A stretch of DNA of 64,000 nucleotides from Euclidia mi (GCA_944739405.2 OX123182.2:98634051-98698050); one strand, 5' to 3'; positions 33,551 through 45,010 are shown, numbered from the stretch's first letter. Made by a program: numbers and translations. The notes: generated from the sequence alone by a model not told the origin.

Positions 33551-33871
33551 GCCGTATATAGCATAGTGGAGAGACCGACGGATTGCTACGCAGAGGGTCT
33601 CGGGTACGAATCAACGGCACGCATCAATGACTTTTCGAAGTTATGTTTGTACTAAATTGTTAATTAGCGCTTACTAAACGGTGAGATAACATCGTGAGCA
33701 AAACCTGCATGTCTGACAGTTCTCCATAATGTCCTCAAAAGACATGTGAAGTCTGCCAATCCACACTTGGCCAGTATGTTCGACTATGTATTTATCCTTC
33801 TCACAGAGAGAAGAGGCCCGTGCCCAACAGTGGGACAGTTTATATACAGGGCTGAAGATAATGTATAAAAA
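33551..33871 (+). mobile_element. tRNA-derived SINE
   Basis: The tRNA-like head has ATAGCATAGTGG (A box) and CGGGTACGAATCAAC (diverged B box). ACTTTTCGAAGTTATGTTTG, GACAGTTCTCCATAATGTCC, GAAGAGGCCCGTGCCCAACA and the tail GCTGAAGATAATG follow. The order is the same as in the minus copies at 31846-32045 and 34388-34745, which share its 3' half. Confidence 0.75.
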
Positions 33872-33879
33872 GTATCATA

Positions 33880-33990
33880 TGTCACTCTTTGTGCTCCTCT
33901 ATTCTCCTTTCAGCTTCTTGCACCCGTGCGTTTTGGCTGGGCGTAGTCTGTCAGTCAGTCAAAAACGCAAGAAAACATGAATATTGTCAT
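33880..33990 (-). repeat. Fragment of the Helitron-like repeat
   Basis: CTTTCAGCTTCTTGCACCCG and GTCTGTCAGTCAGTC followed by AACGCAAGAAAAC match the block order at 32500-32575. Confidence 0.5.
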
Positions 33991-34387
33991 GAAACTAAAA
34001 TCTCAATTTGTGATAAGTCAGACACTTTATGAATATCCAATAGTAAGCCAAAAAAATCCAAATTTTGTTCAGGCTCGATCCAAATATTGGGCTAGTTTTC
34101 AAAAATTCCCTCTTCAGTATCTCAGCATATATATTACCTATAAGAATTTCTAAAACTAATGTTATAAACTAGCATGATGCAGTATCTCCTCAAAACACAG
34201 CACACTTGTTTGGCACACATAAAAAATATTAAAACGCACATAGCTGAGCGTTAACGAGCGAGGCTATTAGGGACGACAACCGACAGCTTAAATCCCCACC
34301 CTTCACTCCGCACCCGCCGCTTTTCTGATATGTGACCCTAGTCACACATACGCGATCAAAGGTATACCTTACATTCGCTTTCGCTCG
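33991..34387. other. No gene seen
   Basis: AT-rich DNA ending in a short C-rich stretch (CCCCACCCTTCACTCCGC). Nothing coding is supported. Confidence 0.4.
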
Positions 34388-34745
34388 GTTCATCTATCAG
34401 CCCTGGATAATGTCCCACTGCTGGGCACCAGCGTCTTATGTACTCGTCACTGTAAAAAGCCTTAGATCCACCACGCTAGCCTAGTGCTAATTTGGTAAGT
34501 GGTTGACAAACTTCACATGCCTTTCAAGGAACTTACCGAGAACTAGAATTCTGGGCAAACATGGTGATTAAACCTGCACGTCTGAGAAGACCATGTTTGT
34601 CTTCGCCGTACCGCAAGCGATAAATTTACAGAACAGCTATTATTACACGCATATAACTTCGAAAAATCACTGGAGCGCGCCATGAGTTTAAACCCTACAC
34701 CCCTGTGAACTCAAACCCTCTGCATCTCAGTCTATTAGTTTCTTT
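34388..34745 (-). mobile_element. tRNA-derived SINE, diverged
   Basis: In reverse it follows the copy at 33551-33871: ATCAGCCCTGGATAATGTCC, CACTGCTGGGCACC, CCACCACGCTAGCC, TTCACATGCCTTTCAAGG, then CATATAACTTCGAAAAATCA and a degraded B-box region near 34690-34730. Confidence 0.65.
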
Positions 34746-35995
34746 ATTAGGCAATTGAAATAAATATAAGTTTTTAACGCAAATGTTCTGTTTTCTTTTT
34801 AAAACAGCCACGTCTATCAAAGACGATGGCTCTTAGAGCCCGGATTGTCCCGGAGGAAAACACACCCCAGCAGCTGCTTGTTCTCAACAAATACAGGAAA
34901 GTGGAATAAAACTGGTGTCTCTACAGTTAAGACACAAGTCGTGTAGTTTGTTGTATCGATGGATGAGAAAGTCGGTATTGTAAAGATGGGCCTTTACTTT
35001 GTTTGATATTGTCACATGGGTGTATGACGTCATAACCATTAAATAAACAAACTGTTTTATTTGTGCCATATGAGAGACAGGTATACCTTCGATTTGATAA
35101 TAGCTGACACGTGCAGTAATTTTCACTGGTATTTATATTGTTACGGATGGGGTACAGGGATTGGAAGGATACACCGAGTCACGCAAACAATTCTTTATGG
35201 AGAGCAAGATCGTAGCGCAGTTTTTCCTTACGACGCGGCTCCTCAGAGTTAGGTAGTTCGCGTAGCGTGCGTCTTTCCACCATGCGTCGTTTTTGCTAAT
35301 TATTCTGTTTGACCATGACCTGTGTTTGACGACCTGTCAGTTTGTGTTATAGTCGTCAAAATGGCATATGCGCTCCTTGACGACCGTAGAGTGGACAGTT
35401 TGACAGGTGAGTTAGGTCATGAGTTTGATACTGGCCGTCACAATATTAACGTAGCTTCATCCACCAATGGGCCCACAAGATTTGCCTCTTTAATATTACT
35501 TGTGGTCACATGGTGAACATGAACGATATTCGGCCTCATTTTTAGCCTCCATCTTCATACTCACTTTGACTTGGACAAATATCCTACTCGTCTACTAGTC
35601 TCTCTCTCTTTAAGTATAAATATATATCGGAATGATCATCATTAGTACAGGACGTCGGTTGACTACGAAACGGAAGTGTAAGAAGATGGCGCGCTTCGAC
35701 AGAGTCTAGTGACGTTCCTTCCAGTCGAAGAGGGGGGTGACGGTGGACGTTCAAACGGAGCAACGACGTCTATCACTTCTCTTGGAGACTCCGGGTGGGC
35801 AACAAGTACCTAGAAACTGTCACTCGTTTCATATTCAGCAATCTTAAATAGTTACTGTCAGTCTTGTTAATTGTGAAATTATAACAGTGAGTTAACCTTT
35901 GACTTTATTTTAATTATTGCTACTACATCTACCTCTACCAAGATGTGTGACGAAGAAGGCTCTAGCTCCAATCGGCCCTTTCATCCGTCATATAT
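34746..35995. other. No gene; possible solo LTR at about 35139-35928
   Basis: From TGTTACGGATGGGGTACAGG (35139) to GCTACTACA (35928) the base composition is less AT-rich, with TATAAATATATAT (35618) followed about 25 bp later by ATCATTAGTACAGG. This would fit the promoter and end of an insect LTR. No second copy, no primer site and no matching flanks could be found, so this remains a guess. The ORFs of 60-80 codons here have no motif. Confidence 0.25.
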
Positions 35996-36134
35996 ATCTA
36001 TATATATTATAAATTGAAGTCCCGTTTCCTTCCTGACTGTCTGTATGAACGCGATAAACTCAAGATAGTGTGATTCCTGAAGAAGGTTTAGGTGTATAAC
36101 TCACGCGGACGGAGCCGCGGGCAAAGTCTAGTAA
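35996..36134 (+). mobile_element. Helitron-type 3' end
   Basis: The sequence ATAAATTGAAGTCCCGTTTC, CACGCGGACGGAGCCGCGGGC then AAAGTCTAGTAAG ends in a GC-rich stem (CGCGG..CCGCG) followed by CTAGT. A terminal hairpin plus a CTRR-T end is the usual 3' terminus of Helitrons (family knowledge). Only the end is present. Confidence 0.55.
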
Positions 36135-36299
36135 GTTAAATAAGGAAAATTATATTTTACCTGTATATTATAATGAATTAAGCGTAGGCGTTAAATAAAT
36201 ATGGACACACGCTACCATTTCAACAAATCGTTTCTGTTCTTGTTTCGCGTGGTTATCGTATAAAAAGGTTACAACATTATATTTTGTATATTTTATAAA

Positions 36300-36569
36300 T
36301 AGCCCAGTGGTGTACGTAACGGACTGCCGAGACGATGGTCTCGGGTTCGATCCCCAGTTACCCCGGGCACACACCTATGACTTTTCGAAGTTATGTGTGT
36401 ATTAAAATAAAAATATTAATTATCGCTCGCTTAAAAAATGTGCCCGGTAGATGGCAATAGGCTCGCCCCCTATTACATTGGGACCGAAACATATCTGGCG
36501 AAGTGTGGGTGTGTAATGCACCTCTGCCTACCCCTTCGGGGATAAAAGGCGTGAAGATATGTTATGTGT
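36300..36569 (+). mobile_element. tRNA-derived SINE with 11-bp target duplication
   Basis: The head has TAGCCCAGTGG (A box) and GGGTTCGATCCCC (B box). The body has ACTTTTCGAAGTTATGTGTG, CAATAGGCTCGCCCCCTATT and CTGCCTACCCCTTCGGGG. TATTTTATAAA flanks it at 36289-36299 and 36570-36580. Its 3' half matches the minus fragment at 10440-10625, so it is a different subfamily from the HE1-like copies. Confidence 0.85.
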
Positions 36570-36580
36570 TATTTTATAAA

Positions 36581-37485
36581 CTCTCTCTCTTCAGTCGTAC
36601 ACTCTTGACAGAGTGGTCGTGGCTCTGTGATGAATGTCATGAGTGAGTTATCATGAGGGTTTTGGGTCATCTTCAGCCTTATCCTTGGCTACTGAAGCCT
36701 TTGCAATGTTTCTCCATCAGTTATGGTTCTTCGCATAGCGTGAGCACTCTACAATGGCACTCTGCGTGGCAGATATAATTAAGTTCCACTAAGCCTTGGA
36801 TGACCAGTCGCTCCATGGAGTTCTCTTTTCGTGATACGTGTCCGAAATACTTGAGGATTCGCATTTGCACAGTCGACGACAATCTGTTCTGAATTTTTAA
36901 CTCTTTAAGTATGGACACGTTAGTACGCCGCGCGGTCCAAGGTATCCTTAGAAGTCGTCTCCAACACACACATGTCTAACGCATCAATTTTTCTGCAATC
37001 ATTCAGCCTCATTGTCCACGTTTTTTTACCATAGAGGAAGATTAGGAATATGAGACTTCTCATTAGACGCACTTTGGTAGCTTTAGTGATGTTGCGATTT
37101 TTCCAAACCTTTTCAAGCTTGCCCACAGCAGTTCTTGTTATGACATATCTCCTTCTTATCTCGTCTTCACATCCTCCAGTGTTTATGACAGTGGTAGAAC
37201 CAAGGTAGACGTAGCTCTGAACGACTTGACAGTTGCCAATTGAGAGTATTTCTGGTTTGTTTAGTTCAGCTCGGTCCACTATCATCATTTTGGTCTAGTC
37301 CCTGTTTATTGCGAACCCGAAGGAGAGGCTTGTGGTCTCTAGGCGTGTCAGCAGTTCCTCCATGTCTTCTTTTGACTGGCAAGAAGTGTTGTGTCATCAG
37401 CGTATCTAAGGTTGGATATTTTCCGGTCCCCAATATAGACTCCTTTATCCCACTGGTCCAGTACAATGCGCATGATCTATAAATT
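36581..37485 (-). pseudogene. RTE-like LINE, 3' part of ORF2
   Basis: Minus-strand frames, in order: a piece with NLRYADDTTLLASQKK (catalytic YADD codons at 37393-37404); then MMIVDRAEL, SYVYLGSTTVINTGGCEDEI, RTAVGKLEKVWKNRNITKA and FLIFLYGKKTWTMRLND (37288-36920); then LRIPWTARRTNVSILKEL and MRILKYFGHVSRKENSMERL (36969-36721). This order is the RT fingers/thumb and C-terminal domain of RTE/BovB-like enzymes. At least three frameshifts and a stop separate the parts. The 5' end is truncated near 37485, and the 3' end near 36581 directly adjoins the SINE target duplication. Confidence 0.8.
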
Positions 37486-38560
37486 ATCTGCTTATTCATG
37501 TTGAATTACGATTATCTATGAAGGAATTGAAATAATTACCTTATACTGGTACTAGAATACTCATTTTAATTTCATCCTGATATGTACATTGAAAATTTCG
37601 GAAAATCCCTTCTCAAGCAGGCCGCATACCAGCGCCACATGCTACACGCATCGAACATTAACGTCGCCACAATCATTGCGCTTCTATTCAGCTTACTAAA
37701 AATGTATTGTATATGCGCAGATTGGAAGCACTGTTGTAGCGTGGTACTGCTTTGAGAATGTCGACTTTTCTTGATGTGGCGATTAATGAGAAAAAAAAGA
37801 CGTTATTGGTTTCATCCATTTAATCAAGATTGTACAATTTACGGGAATTTCAAAATTTCGCAAGAATTACAATCCGACGAAGAAAAGTTCCACTTATAGT
37901 ATCGAATATCTGAAAACAAATACAAGATATTATTAAGTTTAGTTAAATTAAGTTTAACAAAACAAAATACCCACTTCAGAGAGTGTATTTCGGCTGACCT
38001 AATACCTTACCTATATACCTAACTACCACTACCAATCATATAAATCAAGGGAGACCGAATAACGATGCTACAGAAAATCGAGTATATTTGTGTAATTACT
38101 TTCTTTAAACCATACGGGCTGGTGTCATAGCAAAATAATTACACAGTGTAGCACGATTTTAAATATACAAAGAAAGGTATGTACTTACTCTTTTCATTGA
38201 ATTTTTCGCCAATCTTAGTACAAATAATTTCTGTAATCCGTCTGTTAATATAATAATTGAGCTTATGATTGTATAATATAGGGTTTTTTCAACCTCTGCA
38301 ATAAACTCAACGTGAAATTTAATGTTGTCTTTCATTTTTGCATACCAACGCGACAAAAAAAACGAACGTGTTCGCTCTTGAATTCGTGGAGCGCGGACAA
38401 CGTCTCGCTACAAAGTGCTTCCGCTACAAATGTTTCCTCGGTGTGCGTGCTCACGAACAAATATATGGGGGCGTTAAATGTGTCGCGTTTCAAATGTGGT
38501 GCTACAATTATCGAGTTACAAATGTATGCCTGGTGTGCGGTCTGCTTTAGTGTACCTCGT
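37486..38560. other. No gene seen
   Basis: AT-rich. Several overlapping ORFs at 38312-38626 on both strands mirror one another and have no known motif, so I treat them as chance. Confidence 0.45.
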
Positions 38561-38618
38561 GAAACACGCATGCCAAACAGCTTGTTTGGCATGCGTGTTT
38601 CGCTAGAAGCTTCTAGCG
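38561..38618. repeat. Hairpin followed by an 18-bp perfect palindrome
   Basis: GAAACACGCATGCCAAACA (38561-38579) pairs with 38583-38601 across GCT. CGCTAGAAGCTTCTAGCG (38601-38618) is an uninterrupted palindrome that starts at the last base of the hairpin. Confidence 0.88.
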
Positions 38619-38685
38619 CCCAGTAGTTTTGGCTGTGTATTGTCTGTAAGTTAGTCAGTAATGCAAGAATCTTGTACTAATATAT
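38619..38685 (-). repeat. Fragment of the Helitron-like repeat
   Basis: CCCAGTAGTTTTGGCTGTGT, GTCTGTAAGTTAGTCAGTAA and TGCAAGAATCTTG correspond to the 32525-32585 blocks. Confidence 0.45.
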
Positions 38686-38905
38686 AAAGCTGAAGAGTTT
38701 GTTTGTTTGTTTGTTTGTTTATTTGTTTGTTTGGTTGAACGTGCTAATCTCAGGAACTACTGGATCGATTTGAAAAATTATTTCAGTGTTAGATAGCCCA
38801 TTTATCGAGGAAGGCTATAGACTATATAAGATGCACGCTATGAGCGAAGGGAGCAGAGTAGTAGCCTTAAATAACGCGGGTATAACTACTGGCATCCTCT
38901 AGTTT
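38686..38905 (+). repeat. Lepidopteran interspersed repeat with CTAGT end
   Basis: A (TTTG)n run at 38698-38733 is followed by GTGCTAATCTCAGGAACTAC, TGGATCGATTTGAAAAATTA and AGATAGCCCATTTATCGAGG, ending in CATCCTCTAGT. I recognise this as a very common lepidopteran repeat. The CTAGT end suggests a non-autonomous Helitron (inference). Confidence 0.6.
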
Positions 38906-39596
38906 TTTATATGCGTATTGATAAAAACTAATGAAGGTTTTAATTTAAATCTATATTTTATTCATCGCTCGCTTTATAACATTTTATGCCTGCTCTTGTC
39001 CACACACTATAAAAACCATCCCAGATTGGCCTAATGTAGTTGCGCATTCCTCTTAAAGGAAAATGGATATAATTCAATATTCCTTTAAATTTACTGTGAT
39101 TTGTATTTTTTCTTTTTGGAATTCTTAACTTACTTGTGCCAGAAAAACAAACAGAGAGTTGTAAGAAACGGACCGACAAATTTTGTTACACATTATCAAT
39201 AGTATTGGGACAAATTTAAATTAAATTATGTATCATACTGTCTTACACATTTTCTTATCTTTTACTAAAATAACTTGAATAATTGTACAATATTCTTTAA
39301 ATAAAATCATGCACCGCACAAAGAGGAGAATCTCCAAAGTATATCCAAAGAAAGCACCACTATGTATTGGCGTTGCATTTTACATCAGGTACCAATTGGT
39401 ACCGTTGTTGCTTATTGCACGTTTTGTTATAAGACTGTGCCTTACACCGTTACATTGTTTTATGCATTTTGCAGTTATTTATAAAGTATCCTACTACTAT
39501 CATATATGCGCGAGTTTGTGAGGATTGTCACTTTTTCATGCAAAAATTATTTTAGAGCTTACATATCACTACAAATCAGTCAAACAGTTAATCATC
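38906..39596. other. No gene seen
   Basis: AT-rich. Short ORFs of about 70 codons on both strands (38958-39179 and 39309-39521) lack motifs. Confidence 0.4.
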
Positions 39597-39690
39597 GGCT
39601 TGCCACAATGCACTGCTGGATATAGGCCTCTACGTCACGCCAATGAGCTCAATTTTCGGCTCTGTCGTCAGTCGAATAGTTCAGCTATAC
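39597..39690 (-). repeat. RTE-type LINE 3' tail
   Basis: GCACTGCTGGATATAGGCCT, CTACGTCACGCCAATGAGCT and CAATTTTCGGCTCTGTCGTC form the reverse of the 22374-22830 3' end. Confidence 0.65.
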
Positions 39691-40844
39691 AAAACCGCGC
39701 TGTATGACCTAAACTTCGTAGTCAGTGCCAAGTAAACTTTCATAGTTCAAGTATCCTTTCGCGAGTTTGGACGGTAAAATGTAACTTGTACAAGTTCTAA
39801 ACCACGAAAACTTGTTGCATAAACTGTTTACAAAATCTGGATGCGCAAAGAAAATGGTGCGTAGCAAGATGTAAGGTCAAAAGTAAGAAAAATTAAATGC
39901 TGTCTTCTCTATTTATTAGTATAGGTACATGTCTTATTTTATGACTGTGATGGATGTCTTGTTGTGTTTTTCTTCCTCTTTATTGCGTTAAGTAAATATC
40001 GGATTCTTTAAAAAAATACTAAAAGAAATCCAAATGCTGTTGATGAATTGGCGGTACCATTTTGAATATCATATTAACTGAAAATCATTGTTCTGAACCG
40101 CAGTTTCCAAAACCACTTTTTACCCGGACGCTTCTTTAAGTTAAGTCAAAATATGTTTGGCCCGAAATTTTCGAAAGCTCTTCGGTGTGAGAGGCGGCGG
40201 CATGTTGTCTAGCCAGCGGCTGTCTGCTTCGTGTAACTTATAAATAAATAAAAGATTGGATTACCCAGCGTTGTGCACCCTAAAACACCTTACTATATCG
40301 GCAATACGACCAATAAAATCGACGTTTCTCTCACAAAAAGCTAGTTTTAAAACGGATGAATTTAATATGAAACATCCGAGCTGTGATTACAAAACATCGG
40401 GTATACATTTTTTGTACAAGTTTTTATAGAATTTTGTTAGTCATATTTTTTTAAATACTCCCGATGCGTCCGTAACTGTGTTCCTGAAATTTTTAACGTG
40501 AATTTATTTTTAAATAATGTCAGCCAAACGGTGGAAAAAGTTCGATACATATTTATCTACGTGTTAACTGTCGCTCGACAATTCAAATGAAAATAGTGGT
40601 GAGGTCTGTTTGTCCACAGTTACAACTTACAATACTACTTCTAGTATGAAACGCAACCGTTGCAAGTATTTTTTACTCAGGTATAATATTTAATTTTGCA
40701 AAACAAAAAACAGATGCATGGACATTTGTATATTCCAATCTATTTGTTGTATAACGAGTGTTGAAACATAAGCATATTTTAACTTTACTTTAGATATTTT
40801 AACACTCAGGGTTTTTGACTTATTTTAATAAATCAGTATTTATA
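39691..40844. other. No gene seen
   Basis: AT-rich spacer with no ORF of note and no recognisable repeat. Confidence 0.45.
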
Positions 40845-41063
40845 AAATCCTTGCGTTACTGACTGACTGGCAGACACGCTACAGCCGAAACTAATAGGCG
40901 TAAGTAGGCATGTGTGTTCCTTGGAAAGTGTAGGGTAGCACTAAGAGAGTATTTTTGGAAATTCTTCCCCTAATCGGGTAAAACAGCTGTTCAGTTTGTA
41001 TGAAATTTTTCATTCCTTCAAGGGATTAACTATAAACTGTGTATAATGGTTCTTCTAACCACG
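40845..41063 (+). repeat. Helitron-like repeat, opposite orientation
   Basis: AAATCCTTGCGTTACTGACT, GACTGGCAGACACGCTACAG and CCGAAACTAATAGGCGTAAG are the reverse of blocks at 32520-32580. The copy is then interrupted by the hairpin at 41064-41117; related CAAGGAGTTTTGGAAGTTTT sequence continues afterwards. Confidence 0.55.
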
Positions 41064-41117
41064 TTTGATGACGAGTTAAAACCGAGCCTAAGTGCTCGGT
41101 TTTAACTCGTCATCAAG
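41064..41117. repeat. Perfect 23-bp hairpin
   Basis: TTGATGACGAGTTAAAACC and the adjoining GAGC (41065-41087) pair exactly with 41094-41116 across a 6-nt loop. The hairpin interrupts a repeat copy. Confidence 0.88.
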
Positions 41118-41375
41118 GAGTTTTGGAAGTTTTACCCTTATTGAGGTTAAAAAACGTGTCCGAGGTGGTATATAAAAAAATCTATTGAAGATTTTTTTTC
41201 AATATTATCACGGAAATAAATATAATCAATGGGTTCACAAGAAACTTTGTTAATCGGTTCCTCAAGTGACCTTAATGAAATCACATTTAGGGCGTGGGGC
41301 TCAATATGAGTCCTGATTCATATGAATCCTTTATATATTTCAAGGTCTTTGTAAGTTTGTATGACAATAAAACAA
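41118..41375. other. No gene seen
   Basis: The remainder of a repeat copy and AT-rich DNA up to the SINE target site. Confidence 0.35.
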
Positions 41376-41755
41376 CATCATCATCCTCTTAGCGTTACCC
41401 CTAGTTTCAATCAGGGATCCGCTTTCTAGTCTTACCGGATTTGGCTGAATATTAGCTTTTCCACAGAGCGACTGCCTGTCTGACCTCCGCAACCCGAAGG
41501 GATAGAGATATTCCATGGCTTAGACTAGTGTCAGTTTATTTAGAAGGTACTGACGAACTGTAACGACTGTCAAAGATCTTCATGACAACCGGGACCGACG
41601 GCTTAACGTGCTTTCCGAGGCACGGGACAAGCGATAATAAACCATTCAATACGCACATAACTCCGAAAAGTCATTAGTGCGCGCCGTGGATTCGAACCCG
41701 ATACCCTCTGCATGGCAGTCTGTTGGTATATCCACTCGGCTATCGCCGCCTTTAA
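41376..41755 (-). mobile_element. HE1-like SINE with 12-bp target duplication
   Basis: On the plus strand it starts ATCATCATCCTCTTAGCGTT (tail), runs through GCTTTTCCACAGAGCGACTG and CCATGGCTTAGACTAGTGTC, and ends with the reverse B box (GGATTCGAACCCG) and reverse A box (CCACTCGGCTATCG). ACAATAAAACAA flanks it at 41364-41375 and 41756-41767. Confidence 0.88.
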
Positions 41756-41964
41756 ACAATAAAACAAACTTCATCAAATTTGTTTGAGAATTGGCATTGC
41801 AAACCAAAAGGCGTAAAACATTGTACAAATACATTTATATTTCGTTTTGTATTACAATTACGATAACAAAGTCTTAAAATTATATTATATGCAGCACATA
41901 CAGAGAAATATATACAGAAATACTTACAGGCTTATATTTTATGTAGTCGAAATATGTATCTTAC

Positions 41965-42135
41965 GAGGGCACGGTTGACGTAGGAGTTTAAACCTACGCC
42001 TGGCTGCGTGAAACTGCGACAAGTGTTGTGAGTTCGAATCCCACACGGGATAACATTTTATGTGATTCATAAATAGTTTTTTCGGGTCTGGGTATGTCCG
42101 TTGATTGTAAGTTTGTAAAGTTTTCCGCGACACCG
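41965..42135 (+). mobile_element. tRNA-like SINE of another family
   Basis: GACGTAGGAGTTTAAACCTA, CTGCGACAAGTGTTGTGAG, a B box GAGTTCGAATCCC and then TTTTTTCGGGTCTGGGTATG resemble a lepidopteran SINE with a tRNA-like head. Ends are not sharply defined, and no cloverleaf of a functional tRNA can be drawn. Confidence 0.5.
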
Positions 42136-44159
42136 GATTTATTCTTTAAGCGGGCGATGTATCAATGTAAAATAATATGTCTAATAATAAACATTTATTG
42201 CCTCGTATAGAAACTGCGTATTTTTAAATAATATTAGAATTTTACTTTGCACTGCCAAATTCATCCATGTCACCTGAATTTCGCTGTGGGGAAATTCACC
42301 CATATACACGTACATTCATTAATGAGAAACACACATGTAAATTACCTATACCCACGGCATCATTCAATTATTTGTTTTTGTACCAAGAGTGGTAAACGGT
42401 AGTGCAGACGTGCATTTGAAAATTATATCTGTACTTAAATATCTAGATAAGCGATAAAATATCCTTAATCGAGTAATCAAAGTGGACGACTATGGACCTT
42501 GTCGACAGTTCAGCAAATATGGCTATAGAAAAATGGTCATATGGAATAAAATAAAGAAACCGGGCTAGTAAAACTGAGACACCTAGTCACATGGCCAAAA
42601 CTAGGGCTGTGGCGGCGGTGCGGTACAAATTTTCAAGGGTGTAGCTATTGAAGCCGACTCCGGGGTCCCATGCCTCACAGGTCACTGCCTGCACACGACA
42701 GTATACCGGACACTGCAATCTTCCCAGGATGCCATGCAATTTTTAAAAGGTAAGTAAGATTTCCTGCCCTGGAATCCCAACGTGGTCTTAGTATACTTGA
42801 ATTTTTACATTTTTCTTTTCAATCCTAGCGAGCCTCAGTCTCCAATGTGAAGATTGCATCTCAACCAGGACAGCTTTAAGATGATGAAAAGCTGCCACAC
42901 GCTACCATCAAGCCTAGTGCCGGCCGCACACATAGGTCAGTCACGCCTAGGAGGAGGTTAAAATCAACTTATACAGAAGTAAAAAGAAAACATTCAAATC
43001 CACACAAATTCAATGCATTCATTAAAATACCCGGGAAACCCGAACACCATATCCAACAAACATTATTTTCATCGTGCACATTCAGGGATTGTTCTAATGC
43101 ACTAATGCGGATAATTATGAAATTGATGTTCAGCGGTTCCGAGGTTTTGCACGAATCATGCATACATCGCACCATACATTCTGTCTAATCTTCGATAATT
43201 GCTACACTAAACCTTAGGGTACAATGTTTTGGAATTAACTACAACAGTTCTAATTCTGTCTAGGGACATTTGTGCTAAAATGTGTGAATATTCCACTTGC
43301 ATATCCAACCGTGTGGTGGGATATTTCGCACTGTTGTGTTGCATGTCGCATTGTAATACTGAGCTCGCTTGTCTAGTGCAAGTGTGGACTACGAGTGTGT
43401 CTAGAGGCGATTGTGAATTTCTAAGCTGTTTTGTATCCGCAATGACTGCACGCAGCTGTAAATTCATATAATATTATATTATAAGGAGCCAAGTTTCTCG
43501 GTATGTCAGTAAACTGAGCGAGCGAAATATTTTACCAGAGAGAATGTATTGTGCTGCTGATACAATAGTGAGTTAAATATCGCAAACATGTAGATCTAGT
43601 CGTCAGCACACGTAAAATATAGGTATATTCAATAAAGATTTTGTATTCAAAAAGATTACGGATTGGGTAAAATCTTAAATTACGCATCGATATTATCCTC
43701 GTCGAGCCATTGCAACCTTTTTTTTGGTGGAGCCAGCAAACCCATATTAGGTAGGCCAATGAGTAATGCCATAAAATGGGTACTTAAAGAATATTTCTTG
43801 CGAAAGTTGCTTGCTGAAAGTTCATTCTTCCCAAATCACTCTTTCTGCAATTCAGGAAAATCTAAATCTTAAAATTATTATTCCAAAACCTTTTTCTTTA
43901 AAATACAAGAAACTTAAACGATATTCAAGATTTCTACGATCAAAATAACTGGAAGCAAAGTTATATGTATTCTTTATATTATAATTCAAACAAAATGCTT
44001 TTCTTGAAAAGAGTTTTTATTTTTCTAGCGAACAAATTTTAATAAAGCCGAACTCTCTATACTTTTGTGAATATCGCTTTATTCGTACTATTATCTTATT
44101 TTGGTCTCGTTTTGTTTGAAGTTTTATTGTGTGTCAGGCTTAGCGCAGTTTCGGGTGCT
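42136..44159. other. No gene seen
   Basis: 2 kb of AT-rich DNA. ORFs at 43207-43471 overlap on both strands (80-86 codons) without motif. CACTAATGCGG and other short words are not diagnostic. Confidence 0.4.
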
Positions 44160-44290
44160 GTTATCGCTCGTCTTCTTCTTCTTCTTTACTAGACTCATAG
44201 CAGAGAGGTCGTGGTCATAACATGAAGTTTGGTAGCACGCTAATGATTCTCCATTATTCCTCTGTTGTGTGTCTTATCTGATGTGTATGC
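44160..44290 (-). repeat. RTE-like LINE 3' end
   Basis: TTCTTCTTTACTAGACTCAT, AGCAGAGAGGTCGTGGTCAT and GATTCTCCATTATTCCTCTG parallel the 3' end of the LINE at 36581-37485 (ACAGAGTGGTCGTGGCTCTG there). Confidence 0.5.
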
Positions 44291-44309
44291 GTGTAATAGC
44301 GGGGCTAAA

Positions 44310-44329
44310 ATATATATATATATATATAT
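44310..44329. repeat. AT microsatellite, split by a SINE
   Basis: (TA)n at 44310-44329 continues as (AT)n and (TATG)n at 44705-44745 on the other side of the SINE, so the SINE landed within a dinucleotide repeat. Confidence 0.75.
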
Positions 44330-44704
44330 CTTCTTTCTCTTCTTTCTCTTAGCGTTATCCCAGTTTCAATCTGGGGTCCGCTTGCTAGTCTAACCGGATT
44401 TGGCTGAATATTAGCTTTTCCACAGAGCGACTGCCTGTCTGACCTCCGCAACCCGAAGGGATAGCGATATTCCATGGTTTAGACTAGTGTCAGTTGATTA
44501 AGAAGGTACTGACTCCCTGTAACGACTGTCAAAGATCTTCATGACAACCGGGACCGACGGCTTAACGTGCTCTCCGAGGCACGGGACAAGCGATTATTAA
44601 CAATTCAATACGCACATAACTCCGAAAAGTCATTGGTGCGAGCCGTGGATTCGAACCCGATACTCTCTGCATGGCAGTCTGTTGGTATATCCACTCGGCT
44701 ATCG
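44330..44704 (-). mobile_element. HE1-like SINE
   Basis: It is closely similar to 41376-41755: TCTTAGCGTTATCCCAGTTT, GGGGTCCGCTTGCTAGTCTA, GGTACTGACTCCCTGTAACG, reverse B box GGATTCGAACCCG, reverse A box near 44693-44704. The tail is replaced by a CTTCTTTCTCT double repeat at the left edge. Confidence 0.85.
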
Positions 44705-44835
44705 CTATATATATATATGTATATATATATGTATGTATGTATGTATAGATACAAGGTATACGGCCTATATGTATTATTGTAGTTCTATTTGTCAGGTGTT
44801 CGGAAAATAAAAGATACAACTATCAATTCTTACTT

Positions 44836-45010
44836 TCATTTATTCAGGTTATCTCAAGAGTATATTTTAAAATTTAACGTTCTAATTCTACATTTACATT
44901 TAGCGCCACGTTCGCAAAGCAAAGGCCAAGCGAAAGATATACTAATACGAGCATAGAACCAAGAGAAAGAACGTGGCAAGAAAACTCTTGGCCATTCTTT
45001 TAATAGTTAT
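44836..45010 (-). repeat. LINE 3' end fragment
   Basis: CATTTATTCAGGTTATCTC, CTACATTTACATTTAGCGCC, ACGTTCGCAAAGCAAAGGCC and AACTCTTGGCCATTC are shared in order with 55860-56050. This is the reverse of a LINE 3' UTR without coding sequence. Confidence 0.6.

Noticed and set aside
35018..35516. Candidate host exons (ORFs of 63-80 codons)
   Set aside because: No splice sites in register, no conserved motif, and opposite-strand overlap.
38312..38626. Four overlapping ORFs on both strands around a possible gene
   Set aside because: The frames mirror each other around the 38561-38601 hairpin and have no domain or splice signals.
41985..42055. Possible functional tRNA gene
   Set aside because: The B box is good, but no cloverleaf with paired acceptor and anticodon stems can be drawn, and the downstream sequence matches a SINE body.
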